From Coxiellaceae bacterium (GTDB taxonomy: Bacteria > Pseudomonadota > Gammaproteobacteria > GCA-013414725), in the NCBI GenBank assembly GCA_013414725.1, contig CP058706.1, forward strand, positions 414,350 through 426,112: a stretch of DNA of 11,763 nt. The letters run 5' to 3'. Shown here piece by piece: positions 1 through 7,589 of the stretch (position 1 is its first letter; each line of letters opens with the position of its first letter). Below the pieces are notes generated by a model, which searched no databases, was not told where the DNA came from, and saw only the letters and a list, made by a program, of their open reading frames with translations. The translations under genes and the position numbers were made by a program.

Positions 1-1
1 T

Positions 2-412
2 GTGGTATCTGCCACTAGTCAAACTAATGCCAATAGCTTGAAGTTGTCTGCAGAACAACAAACTAAAGTGGCACAATTGTCAGCTACAAATGCTGCCAAT
101 GCTGATCATTCTTATACCGAAGCCGAACAAACTTTATTAAAGATGCCAACGGATTCATACACAATACAATTGATGGGCAGCCGGGACAAAAATGACTTGA
201 AGGATTTGGTCAAGCAATACCAATTAAAAGACACTTATGTGTTTGAAACAACTTACCTCGAAAAACCTTGGTTTGTACTAGTCTATGGTTCTTTTAAATC
301 AGCCCAAACAGCTAATGTGGCGATTAAACAATTGCCTAAACCAGTGCAAGCACTTAAAGTTTGGGTGAGGCCTATGACAAGTGTACAAAATGCTATTAAA
401 CGGAATTCATAG
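2..412 (+). CDS. damX: DamX-like SPOR-domain protein, 3' part (5' end outside window)
   Basis: The reading frame is open at the left edge, so only the C-terminal 136 residues are present and no start can be assigned. Residues about 1-48 are a low-complexity Ser/Ala/Asn/Gln-rich linker. Residues about 51-130 form a SPOR domain: SYTIQL, then VFETTYLEKPWFVLVYGSF, then W.RP..SVQ, matching the C-terminus of Escherichia coli DamX closely in order and spacing. SPOR domains bind denuded septal peptidoglycan; DamX is an inner-membrane division protein whose SPOR domain lies in the periplasm. In many gammaproteobacteria the gene follows aroK-aroB, which would lie to the left of this window (known context, not seen). 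The stop is TAG at 410-412, and the next gene starts 42 bases later on the same strand. The SPOR assignment is firm; the DamX orthology is likely. Confidence 0.82.
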   Translation: MVSATSQTNANSLKLSAEQQTKVAQLSATNAANADHSYTEAEQTLLKMPTDSYTIQLMGSRDKNDLKDLVKQYQLKDTYVFETTYLEKPWFVLVYGSFKSAQTANVAIKQLPKPVQALKVWVRPMTSVQNAIKRNS

Positions 413-454
413 ACAGAAGTTTAAGGTGAAAACCTGATAAGGATAGATTGTTGC

Positions 455-988
455 ATGTATCGCGTCATTGGTTTTATTTTTACTATTGTATTCGCTGGTT
501 TGCTGTCTGGCTGTAATCCATGCAACATTATTGGTAAATGCCCACCGTACAAGCCCCCACCGTCACCACCTCCATGCGGCGAAATTGTCGACAAATTAAA
601 GCTATACGGTGTCCAAGTCATTCAGGTTGGTGATACTTTGCGTATCATTTTACCCACTGACGATTATTTCCGCGGGACTAGCACAACTGAGCTGCAACCA
701 GGTCGCGCGCCTTATCTGTATAAAATCGCCACTTTGTTGCAATGCGGTTGTTATGAAGGCTATCCAGTGCATGTTAATGGTTATACTGATGAGGTGGGTA
801 CACCTAATCAACGTCGTGCTCGTGCTAGACAGCGAGCCCAGACTATTGCCGCTTATTTATGGGCCGACGGAATTCCATTGCAACGTATGCAAGTTGCTGG
901 TTATGGTGCAGCAGATGCACTTTCAAGTAATGAAACTGTGGTTGGTAGTAGCAATAATCGGCGAGTGGAAATTACTATGCCACGGTAG
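455..988 (+). CDS. OmpA-family outer-membrane lipoprotein, IcmN/DotK-like
   Basis: A 177-residue lipoprotein. The lipobox is L-S-G-C, with Cys20 as the lipidated residue; Asn21 at +2 argues for outer-membrane sorting. Residues 22-43 are a proline-rich linker with extra cysteines (23, 29, 41). Residues about 44-177 form an OmpA C-terminal peptidoglycan-binding domain: ILPTDDYF, GYTDEVG, and a final NNRRVEI. Asp112 and Arg127 are spaced 15 apart, like the two diaminopimelate-binding residues of the family. The segment YGVQVIQVGDTLRIILPTD resembles the Dot/Icm type IV secretion lipoprotein IcmN/DotK more than Pal, from memory of those families. No other icm/dot gene is visible nearby, so a general OmpA/Pal-type role is possible. 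AAGGA at 439-443 is the ribosome binding site. Possibly cotranscribed with the SPOR gene. Confidence 0.78.
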   Translation: MYRVIGFIFTIVFAGLLSGCNPCNIIGKCPPYKPPPSPPPCGEIVDKLKLYGVQVIQVGDTLRIILPTDDYFRGTSTTELQPGRAPYLYKIATLLQCGCYEGYPVHVNGYTDEVGTPNQRRARARQRAQTIAAYLWADGIPLQRMQVAGYGAADALSSNETVVGSSNNRRVEITMPR

Positions 989-1035
989 TGAGAAGATACC
1001 AGAAACTGGCAAATATTTGATAAGCATTTTAACCA

Positions 1036-1069
1036 CGGATTGCTTCGTCGTTTCAGTCCTCGCAATCTG
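1036..1069. repeat. Dispersed intergenic repeat resembling GTCATTGCGAGGAGCGAAG-type units
   Basis: GATTGC (1038-1043) and GCAATC (1062-1067) form a 6-bp stem. The minus-strand reading ATTGCGAGGACTGAAACGAC, followed by GAAGCAATCC, closely resembles a short repeat scattered between genes in Rickettsia, Coxiella and other Legionellales genomes. It has several mismatches to the usual form, so it is probably an old copy. It may also act as a weak hairpin downstream of the lipoprotein gene, though there is no T-tract. Confidence 0.5.
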
Positions 1070-1071
1070 AA

Positions 1072-1274
1072 GTATCCCCACGAATTTTTATGTAAGCAGT
1101 TGAATTAATTGCTTACTAGCCTTCCGTCATCCCGCGGCGAAGACCGCGGGATGACGGCATTTATTTTTACACCTGCAGCGGAATACTTAATCTTGACAGC
1201 AATAACACTTCTAGTTTTTACACCATTGCTTTCGAACTCGCTGATTTGTGTTGCCTGAAAATTCGTGGGGACAC
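1072..1274. mobile_element. MITE-like element with 17-bp terminal inverted repeats
   Basis: The left end GTATCCCCACGAATTTT (1072-1088) is repeated inverted at 1258-1274, with 16 of 17 bases matching and a perfect 14-base core (TCCCCACGAATTTT, 1075-1088 and 1258-1271). The 203-bp unit has no plausible ORF and contains a perfect 14-bp-stem palindrome off-centre. Size, terminal repeats and lack of coding capacity fit a non-autonomous miniature element. Ends of the GTGTCCCC type are also seen beside IS200/Y1-type (REP-associated) transposases, so this could be a mobilised repeat of that kind. No clear target-site duplication was seen. Confidence 0.55.
1124..1157. repeat. Perfect 14-bp inverted repeat (REP-like palindrome)
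   Basis: CCGTCATCCCGCGG at 1124-1137 pairs perfectly with CCGCGGGATGACGG at 1144-1157 across a 6-nt loop (CGAAGA). The GTCATCCCGCG...CGCGGGATGAC form resembles dispersed hairpin repeats common in Legionellales and Rickettsiales genomes. GC content is much higher than the surrounding DNA. It lies inside the MITE-like unit. No T-tract follows, so it is more a repeat unit than a Rho-independent terminator. Confidence 0.75.
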
Positions 1275-1279
1275 CTCAG

Positions 1280-1306
1280 CTCGGAATGACGAACACCGAG
1301 TTTTTC
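1280..1306 (+). terminator. Weak hairpin with T-tract, possible terminator
   Basis: CTCGG (1280-1284) pairs with CCGAG (1296-1300) across an 11-nt loop and is followed by TTTTT. The loop contains AATGACG, so this may be a fragment of a GTCATTCCGAG-type dispersed repeat rather than a dedicated terminator. It points along the plus strand, the direction of the lipoprotein gene. The stem is short. Confidence 0.3.
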
Positions 1307-1349
1307 CTTAGTGAGCCTGCTTTGAAACAACATTGTGCCTTACATTCAA

Positions 1350-2212
1350 TTAATTCCAATGCGCGACTTGCAGCACATTTCCACTCTTCTCAGAAAAATC
1401 TACTAATTTTTCCGGTGTTCTATAGTAGTAAATATTACTGAAGTCCGTCGCAAAAGCATTGAGGGAATAGGTAGCAATAACCTGTGCCATAGCATTCTCA
1501 CAGGTATAAACCAGGGCGGTGATAGAACGTAAATATTTGGCATCCAGGACTGCATTATCATACAACCGCGCATCTAAAACACGCACCGCACCTGCAAGAT
1601 GTATTTCACTATTATCACGGCCTATGATTTGGATATGGTCAGTGTCAACCCAGCTGACATCCACCATGCTATCACCCGCCACATCAACCTCTGCAACTGG
1701 CACATAACCCTGTAAACTAATCCGCGATTGATCGTTTAACACCAATCTTATATTTGAACCACTGGCCCCCTGGACCGCAGCCACCGCCCCGTGAAATAGA
1801 TCTAATTCACGTAAATAAGGCAGCCATATATTGACGCTAATAGGCTCATCAGGAAATTGGTCGATGCTTTTATCACGCTGCAACGATAAAACACCGTCAT
1901 TATTTTGGATTACTACGGCCTGCGCATAAGCTTCAGGGGCAGTCACTGCTACCCGATAATTTCCCTGCATAATTTTAAGGTCAAAATTACCCTCTGCGAC
2001 AATTACACTAAATGGTTGACCTGAACGATAGATGGAAACTGGTTGAGTTGTTTGCTGGGTTCGGTGGTGGTGTACTTTTTAACGACTCTTGCCGCACGCA
2101 CTGCAGGAAATTTCCCTCCTGGGCCAGGTGAATCAGCCATTGCTTGGCCACCAATGCTGATTATCAATAATAGCCCTATCAGCCCTTGCAGCAGTCTCCT
2201 GCTAATATTCAT
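1350..2212 (-). pseudogene. Secreted GIN-domain (DUF2807) protein, frameshifted
   Basis: Two minus-strand frames make one gene of about 288 codons. The first (2212-2003) starts at ATG 2212 with a signal peptide (basic MNISRR, hydrophobic core, GGQAMAD cleavage region) and stops early. The second continues to 1350 with VSIYRSGQPFSVIVAEGNFD leading into a run of short repeated beta strands (ELDLFHGAVA, ISLQGYVPVA, IHLAGAVRVL). That pattern fits the right-handed beta-helical GIN domain of DUF2807, a putative head domain of envelope or autotransporter-like proteins. Adding one base to the five-base run at 2076-2080 joins the frames as VVKKVHHHRTQQ. A single indel with otherwise good coding sense means recent inactivation or an assembly error. 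A GGAG sits very close to the start. The gene is divergent from the relic at 2470. Confidence 0.68.
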
Positions 2213-2235
2213 TCATTTCTCCATTCCAGCTACCG

Positions 2236-2255
2236 ATCTTTGATTGATCAAAGAT
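2236..2255. promoter_or_regulatory. Near-perfect 20-bp palindrome, candidate operator
   Basis: ATCTTTGAT (2236-2244) and ATCAAAGAT (2247-2255) are exact inverse complements across a TG spacer. The site lies 24 bp upstream of the GIN-domain start codon and covers the predicted transcription start of its promoter, a position where a dimeric repressor would block initiation. No regulator is identified. Confidence 0.4.
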
Positions 2256-2257
2256 TA

Positions 2258-2287
2258 ATTCTAACATTCAAATTTAATTATCCACAA
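2258..2287 (-). promoter_or_regulatory. Predicted sigma70-type promoter of the GIN-domain gene
   Basis: On the minus strand a TTGTGG -35 (2287-2282) and a TAGAAT -10 (2263-2258) are separated by 18 bp. Transcription would begin near 2251, inside the palindrome and about 40 bases before the start codon. Consensus match is moderate. Confidence 0.4.
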
Positions 2288-2357
2288 TAAAATTAACTAC
2301 TCATTTCCAAAATCAGGCCCTCAAGGGCAATGAGTATATAATAGGAAAAATTTGCAT

Positions 2358-2386
2358 TTGATCTGACAAATATTAATGTCTATTAT
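2358..2386 (+). promoter_or_regulatory. Predicted sigma70-type promoter of the large relic gene
   Basis: TTGATC (2358-2363), a 17-bp spacer, and TATTAT (2381-2386) make a reasonable -35/-10 pair. It lies about 80 bases upstream of ATG 2470 and points toward it. The region is AT-rich, so chance matches are possible. Confidence 0.4.
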
Positions 2387-2469
2387 GCTTGAAAGGAAAT
2401 ATTGATATCTAGGCAATGGATGGCCTGCATGACAATCGTGGAAATGTTCACATTATTGGATAGACTGCT

Positions 2470-5244
2470 ATGTTTAATGAATTGCCCACTTCTGTTGCTA
2501 CAATTATTAGCCGCTTATTGAGCGATATTTTCAATAGAGGCTTTAGTTTTTCTCCGCCCTCTGAACTAAAAGACAATCCACTATTGCCTGAGCTTTATGA
2601 ACCTAAACAAGACCTTGCGATTAACTATACGTCTCATGGTTTTTTGATACATCATACTCAAGTTCTTCTGTGTGAAGACAGTAATACTAGCACTGATTGC
2701 TCCATTTATTTTTTTATGCCAATAGCAATCCTGTTTCACTTCGCTGTTTGAACGAATATTATGTGCAACAACTTCTCGCCCATATTGATGCTAGCATTCT
2801 TTATGCCAAACAGTTACATCAATCTACTACTAGTGATCAATATGTATTATATGATGTTGTGCGTGAATTGCAGTTAAGACGGTTTTATTGGGCCGCTAAA
2901 TTAATCAAAGCTTTTGAGACAATCAACAGTAAAGGTGAAAAACTAGTCATAGATAAGAATCAAATATTTCAAACGATTTTAACCCAAACTTTATCTGAAA
3001 TTGTTGGCCATCTGTCACCACTGAATTCACAAACAGCTGAATGCCTTAAATCAATCAAACATTTATATCAAGACCTTTTGCGAAACGGCAAAAGTCCAAG
3101 TTTTGATTATGCCAATTAAATTTTTAGATAAACTCAATTATATCATGAGTGTATTTGTCCCAACCAAGTCCGAAGCAACAGCAACACTGTACCTCTATCA
3201 AATTACTAGTCTTAGCGATGCTAAACTTTTATGCCATCATCAATCTTTTTACACAGGACAAGCTCCTGACCCTCTTGATTTGAAAAAGCTGAATGCCACT
3301 TTTCAGAAAAATGAGAAACTATTATTTGAAAGTTTTCAAAAAAATAAAAGCCTATCATAGATTTGATAGTGAGGAATACAATTCTTTACCAGCAAGCGTA
3401 CGGCAAGCACAAGATGTCTCCCAAAAATAAGTAAAATCGGCTCTGACATGGAGGTTCTTAAAAAGTCCTGACAAAAAGATCCACAAACAAGAATTACTAC
3501 TTATGTCGCCGATTTTTCAAATATATAACGCCCACAAAAACTGCGCTATTTGATATTTGTTACCTTGCTTCATTCATGCTAACGATCATTAAATTTAAAC
3601 AAAAAAGATGTTCCTTTGCTAGAATATGCCGCTAAACTCCAAGCAGTGCTGGCCTATTTTAACATCGAAAGTTTTGCCCTCTCTTTCGAGATGGCGGAAT
3701 TAATGCTGCAAGAAATTTTTAGTACGGGAAAAATTTATTCAGAAATTTCCCCTCAAAAATTGCTTGGCTGGCTGGCAGAGAATTGTTCTCAGCTCCCATC
3801 ACTCTTGAAAAATTAGAACAGATGCCTAGCCCACAGACAGGCCATTCTCCGGCCTCCAAAGTGCTTTCCCCAACCTTAGAGACAATCTTTCAATCGCATA
3901 ATATATTTTTAACTGCCCTAGAGATAGTTAATATTAATCAGGGCCTTTTAGGGCTGCAGAATGATAAGAAAACACAATTATCTCACTCTGAACTGATGGC
4001 GATACTGCCTTTTTCTGCTCCGATGCTTTCTCCCGAACAAACAGCCATTGTTGGTCGTGAGATTAGAATAGTTAAATTATATTTTGAAAAGAATCTGAGC
4101 GAAAAACGTTAAAAAATATTTCTCGATTTTTGCAAAACCCAATCAAATTGAGGAACAAGTTGATAATATTCCCCATCAAATTAATGCTCTAGAAAGAAAC
4201 TTAAAAGCAATTTTTGCCGATGAAATTAAAAGTAATGCTGATTTTTTAATAAAAAGTGCTCGCCTATATGCCCTATACAAAAAGCCCTTTCTTATAAAAA
4301 TAACCTGATCTCATTATTTGGGCTAAATAATGAATTGCGCGAAGAGTTTTTGTCAATTCAACGTGGCCTATATTATTTAAAGATGATGAGCAGTTTTATA
4401 GTCTTCTCCTGGCCTATGAGAGACATCATAAAATCACTGAAGCTGGGATATTATCAGACGATCTGCAAACTGTTGTCACTACTTTTGATTTTGACGAGGA
4501 TTTTTATGTTCTCATGAAACCGAAGTCGATCCCCTAGGCATTAGGCATGCAGTTAAGATACATAGAAAGATTACTGATCAAATCAGAGCGGTGCTTGAGA
4601 CAATCCAAAATATTGAAACTATCAAACTAAGAATGAGCCAATACAAGCCCGCAATGCTTTATCAAGGCAGCAAGTATGTAGAATTGCCAATTAACCTAAA
4701 TGAATTGCACGGTTGGTTACAAATTTCTGCCAAAATGGCCATCAAATTCATTGATTCTTTGGAATATTCTGGGGAATTACAAAACATCGATATGAATAAT
4801 ATTGCCACAACAAAATTTTATAAATTTTATTCTGATAAAAATACGGCTTTCATCATACCTTTGCATGCCCATTTCAATTTGACCGCAATTCAAGAATTAA
4901 TTAATGCCGCGATTTTACAAGCCATGGCTTGTCATGGCTGGCAAGGGCTAGAGTTCTCACTATGGCAACCTGATTTCCAAGAACCATTAGAAAATGCCAG
5001 TGTCGGATATAAAGATCTTTTGGAATACGCGAACAATTTCTATATCGCTTGTTATAACATTACAATGGGGCTCAATGAAGGGTTACAAAGTATCAGCGAT
5101 CAATCAATGCAAGCAATTTATACGGTAGCAAAAAAACAAATGCATTTAAAAGGATTAACGAGAAGCAGTATGCCTAAAACAAAACAGAATACCACTGAAG
5201 AAAAACCAACCGAAGAGCTCCCGTCTAATTCTAGACATGTTTAG
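2470..5244 (+). pseudogene. Decayed gene for a protein of about 920 residues, unknown function
   Basis: The intact ancestor starts at ATG 2470 (an in-frame TAG at 2461-2463 excludes an earlier start) and ends at TAG 5242-5244. Coding sense passes between frames at about 2709-2715 (T7), 3080-3104, 3338-3344 (A7), 3423-3427 (A5), 3785, 4102-4106 (A5), 4270-4290, 4370 and 4511. In-frame stops lie at 3469, 3526 and 3580. Each segment reads as ordinary protein: YANSNPVSLRCLNEYYVQQL from 2712, AYHRFDSEEYNSLPAS from 3353, NNLISLFGLNNELREEF from about 4299, and HETEVDPLGIRHAVKIHRKI from 4513. The longest piece (4591-5241) is helical, Leu/Ile/Gln-rich and soluble. The last residues include EEKPTEEL about 8-15 from the C-terminus, like the E-block of Dot/Icm substrates. 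I do not recognise the family; effector ancestry is inference. Confidence 0.72.
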
Positions 5245-5249
5245 TTATC

Positions 5250-5270
5250 TCCCTCTCACCGGGAGAGGGA
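5250..5270. terminator. Hairpin between convergent genes, likely bidirectional terminator
   Basis: TCCCTCTC (5250-5257) and GAGAGGGA (5263-5270) form a perfect 8-bp stem with a 5-nt loop. It starts five bases after the relic stop and ends 13 bases before the end of the convergent barrel gene. T-tracts are poor on both sides (AAATAAGCTTTATT follows on plus), so it may instead be a dispersed CCCTCTC-type repeat serving as a barrier. Confidence 0.5.
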
Positions 5271-5283
5271 AATAAGCTTTATT

Positions 5284-6272
5284 CTATGCCTTCATCTTTT
5301 GCACTAATACTGCAGGCATTGCTACTGCAGGAATGCTAGTCCATTCAGACAAGCTGGTATGGCTGGTTGGTGTGCCATAAGCGGCTTTAGTATCACTATG
5401 ACCGCCCCAACGATAAGCAATCGTAGCCATAGCGCGATTATCGGTATCAGTGAAGATATCGCCGTTTAAATGAGAAACATTAAAACCAACTTCTAAGCGG
5501 TTGCCTGGTTTGACCGGAGCCAGCCAGTTGATTCCAACTTGATATTTTGTGAAAGGAACACGGTGGCCTGCGCCTAAATCGAGCTTAAGATGGGGAGTCA
5601 AGATAATGCTTTGGCTAAGGCTAAAGCCAAACCCACTGCTATTATCGGCCGGCACGTATTGGGTGTTATAGTCCACTGCATCATAATTCAAAGCAGCCCG
5701 TATTAAGCTTCTTGCCCAAGGCTTTAATTGAACACCTAGTTCACCACCCTTACTAGTTGCACCCGCCGCTTTTTGCAAATCAATGAAATTGCCTTGTGCA
5801 TTACTAAAAGCGACCGTATTAAAGTTTTCATCTTCGGCACTGCTGTAATAACCACCTAAATCAATCCCTTGGATTTTCCCAGTCTCCGAAAATAAATGCT
5901 GGAAATTAGCACCAAAGGTTGTCTGCCCTACCCACTCATATTCTGAGCCGGCAGCATAATCAAAATTGAAATCTTGGGCCAAGTGTTCAGCGGTAACTTT
6001 GATGCGATTGTCGGGGTAAATTGGTGGCCTAAAGTGCCACCTAAACGAAACTCACGGCTACCGAAATCTAATTGAAAAGCAAAAGCATTATTTTGAGTCA
6101 GGTAATTGGTCCACTTGCCAGTACCAATCCAGCCAAACTGATCACTATAGATCATCCCAAATTGTAAAGGGCCAGTATCATGGTCTTCCACTGCCACATC
6201 TGCCATGGCTTGAACATTGCCTAACAACAATAACCCTATGATAATAAAGACTAATTGACTTGCCCGCTTCAT
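5284..6272 (-). pseudogene. Outer-membrane beta-barrel protein, single frameshift
   Basis: The start is ATG 6272, preceded by ACAGG with 7 bases of spacing. A signal peptide (MKRASQ, hydrophobic stretch, NVQAMAD cleavage site) begins the protein. The first frame ends out of register after LGGTLGHQFTP; the second continues as DNRIKVTAEHLAQDFNFDYA. Restoring one base to the four-base run at 6013-6016 gives TPDNR and an uninterrupted protein of about 329 residues. Alternating polar/aromatic strands (FGANFQHLF, GVQLKPWARSLIRAALNYD, YQVGINWLAP, RLEVGFNVSHL, ATIAYRWG) look like a transmembrane barrel of perhaps 12-14 strands, but no porin family is recognised. The C-terminus ends in MKA, not the usual aromatic residue, and carries a Ser/Thr/Ala-rich tail after the last strand. 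It may be functional if the indel is an assembly error. Confidence 0.65.
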
Positions 6273-6524
6273 ACGATGACCTGTATTTAGTTTTGCTGTT
6301 AACAATGACTGATTGGATTAACTCCGGCAACGGAAATGAAGAAGAAAACGCGATTCCCCGGACAATCCCCCTTCGCGCATAATCAAAGAGGGGTGATTTT
6401 ACCGAGAGGACTGTTAAAAATCCATAGAATAGTTAAAAATGACGACTGTGCGAACTGTCAGTTTTTTATTTCAGGAGTCATACGCGATCAAATGACAGAA
6501 TATGATCATCACATTGCAAAAGTG

Positions 6525-7142
6525 CTAAGCCTGGGGTTTTAAAAGAAACCATAATTGTGCTTTTAATTGCTGCAATGCCTGGCCACGGTGACTCAATTGG
6601 TTTTTATGTTCAATCGACAGTTCAGCAGCACTGCATTGTTGTTCTGGCACATAAAAGATGGGATCGTAGCCAAAGCCGCCCGCTCCTTGAGGTTGCAACA
6701 ATATACTTCCTTCCCAGACCCCTTGAGCAATAATCGGCATCGGATCTTCCGCTGAAGCCAAATAGACCATCACACTATAAAATCTTGCCGTACGATGCGG
6801 AGGTGGAACGTTGGCCAGTTCAAGCAGTAATTTATGAATGTTATCATGGTCTGTAGCATTAGGGCCCGCGTATCGAGCAGAATAGAGCCCTGGAGCACCC
6901 TGTAAAGCGTCAACAATCAAGCCCGAGTCGTCCGCTATCGCAGGTAAACCTGTCAAGCGGGACACATGACGTGCTTTTTGCAAGGCGTTTTCAACAAAGG
7001 TGGCAGCCGTCTCAGGTGCAGACAAAATTTGAAAATCGGTCTGCAGGCATAATTTAACAGGTATGTCCGCAAAATATTGCTGGATTTCTGCTAATTTGCC
7101 GGCGTTCGCACTGGCTAACACAATTGGATGTGTCAGTTGCAT
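6525..7142 (-). CDS. rdgB: RdgB/HAM1 family XTP/dITP pyrophosphatase
   Basis: The 205-residue protein hydrolyses non-canonical purine triphosphates (dITP, XTP, ITP) to monophosphate and pyrophosphate, keeping deaminated bases out of DNA and RNA. Visible motifs are the substrate loop SANAGK (11-16), the catalytic/metal motif DDSGL (71-75), GLYSARYAG (85-93), GGFGYDPIF (155-163) and SHRGQAL (184-190). Length matches the family (E. coli 197). A longer frame runs upstream to 7190, but ATG 7142 is chosen because MQLTHPIVLASANAGK aligns with the family N-terminus. Its A overlaps the last base of the preceding pilin stop (TAATG), so translation is probably coupled to the pilin. It is the last gene of the pilin operon, an unusual neighbour. 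Confidence 0.95.
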   Translation of the reverse strand: MQLTHPIVLASANAGKLAEIQQYFADIPVKLCLQTDFQILSAPETAATFVENALQKARHVSRLTGLPAIADDSGLIVDALQGAPGLYSARYAGPNATDHDNIHKLLLELANVPPPHRTARFYSVMVYLASAEDPMPIIAQGVWEGSILLQPQGAGGFGYDPIFYVPEQQCSAAELSIEHKNQLSHRGQALQQLKAQLWFLLKPQA

Positions 7143-7582
7143 TAAAATACGACCACGTAATCGACAAGATCTGTACTGCTTCCTGCGCAAGTATTATCAG
7201 GTGAAGTACCAACTGATTTGAAACGGTCTAACAAAGTCTTACAAGCCGTGACAGGAATTTTTGTGACAGTAATTTCAATTTGATTATTAGCATCATTGCC
7301 TGATTCAATAGTAATGTCGCCACCAAATGGATTTTTACCGAAATCACTGGGCAAAAGATTGCGTTCTTGCAGGTTTTCTACGCTTATATCTGCATAGTCA
7401 GGATGACTGACAAGCCAACGTTCACTGGCGGAGCGCAAAGTTTGTATCATACTGACTGTGTCATTCACTCGACGTGATAAGTGCGCCATGTCGTAATAAC
7501 GCGTCGCCATAATGATAATTACGCTAATAATGGCCAACGACAGCATTAATTCCAACAAACCTATACCTTTGCGTGATTTCAT
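7142..7582 (-). CDS. Type IVb-like prepilin 4
   Basis: A 146-residue prepilin. The leader MKSRKG is followed by IGLLELMLSLAIISVIIIMA: cleavage after Gly6 leaves the glutamate at mature position 5 that aligns subunits during pilus assembly. The hydrophobic alpha1 segment spans about residues 7-26. The globular part has LLPSDFGKNPFGGDITI, the VPSDF...NPWGG motif of its three neighbours with Phe replacing Trp, and a C-terminal cysteine pair 17 residues apart (CKTLL...NTC) that likely forms a D-region disulfide as in PilS-type (type IVb) pilins. AGGTG upstream overlaps the stop of the preceding membrane protein gene; its own stop overlaps the rdgB start. Processing would need a prepilin peptidase encoded elsewhere. 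It could be a minor rather than a major pilin. Confidence 0.88.
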   Translation of the reverse strand: MKSRKGIGLLELMLSLAIISVIIIMATRYYDMAHLSRRVNDTVSMIQTLRSASERWLVSHPDYADISVENLQERNLLPSDFGKNPFGGDITIESGNDANNQIEITVTKIPVTACKTLLDRFKSVGTSPDNTCAGSSTDLVDYVVVF

Positions 7583-7589
7583 AATACAC

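Noticed and set aside
609..1070. A long alternative plus-strand frame inside the OmpA lipoprotein gene.
   Set aside because: It is a frame shadow: Cys/Met/Leu-rich, without domains, and overlapped by the clear OmpA-domain protein.
2325..2345. Direct or inverted repeats indicating a CRISPR or phage attachment site near GCCCTCAAGGGC (2317-2328).
   Set aside because: It is a single 5-bp palindrome with no repeated spacing. No CRISPR array, tRNA, integrase or phage gene is visible in the window.
6350..6405. Possible CCCCCTT...AAGAGGGG hairpin upstream of the barrel gene.
   Set aside because: The stem needs bulges and a loop of about 12 nt. No riboswitch class or leader peptide is recognisable.
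6440..6475. Possible terminator near CTGTGCGAACTGTCAGTTTTTT.
   Set aside because: The only pairings are a 4-bp stem or a 1-nt loop; the T-run is on the plus strand, where no gene ends.
6336..6542. A 68-codon plus-strand frame starting MKKKTRFPGQ.
   Set aside because: It has no convincing ribosome binding site or recognisable family, runs into the rdgB 3' end, and occupies the leader region of the barrel gene. Bases 6306-6524 are treated as intergenic, with no clear promoter or terminator.
7142..7190. An rdgB start 16 codons upstream, at 7190.
   Set aside because: The extra residues (MRRKQYRSCRLRG) lie inside the pilin coding region and are not part of the family; ATG 7142 gives the canonical N-terminus.
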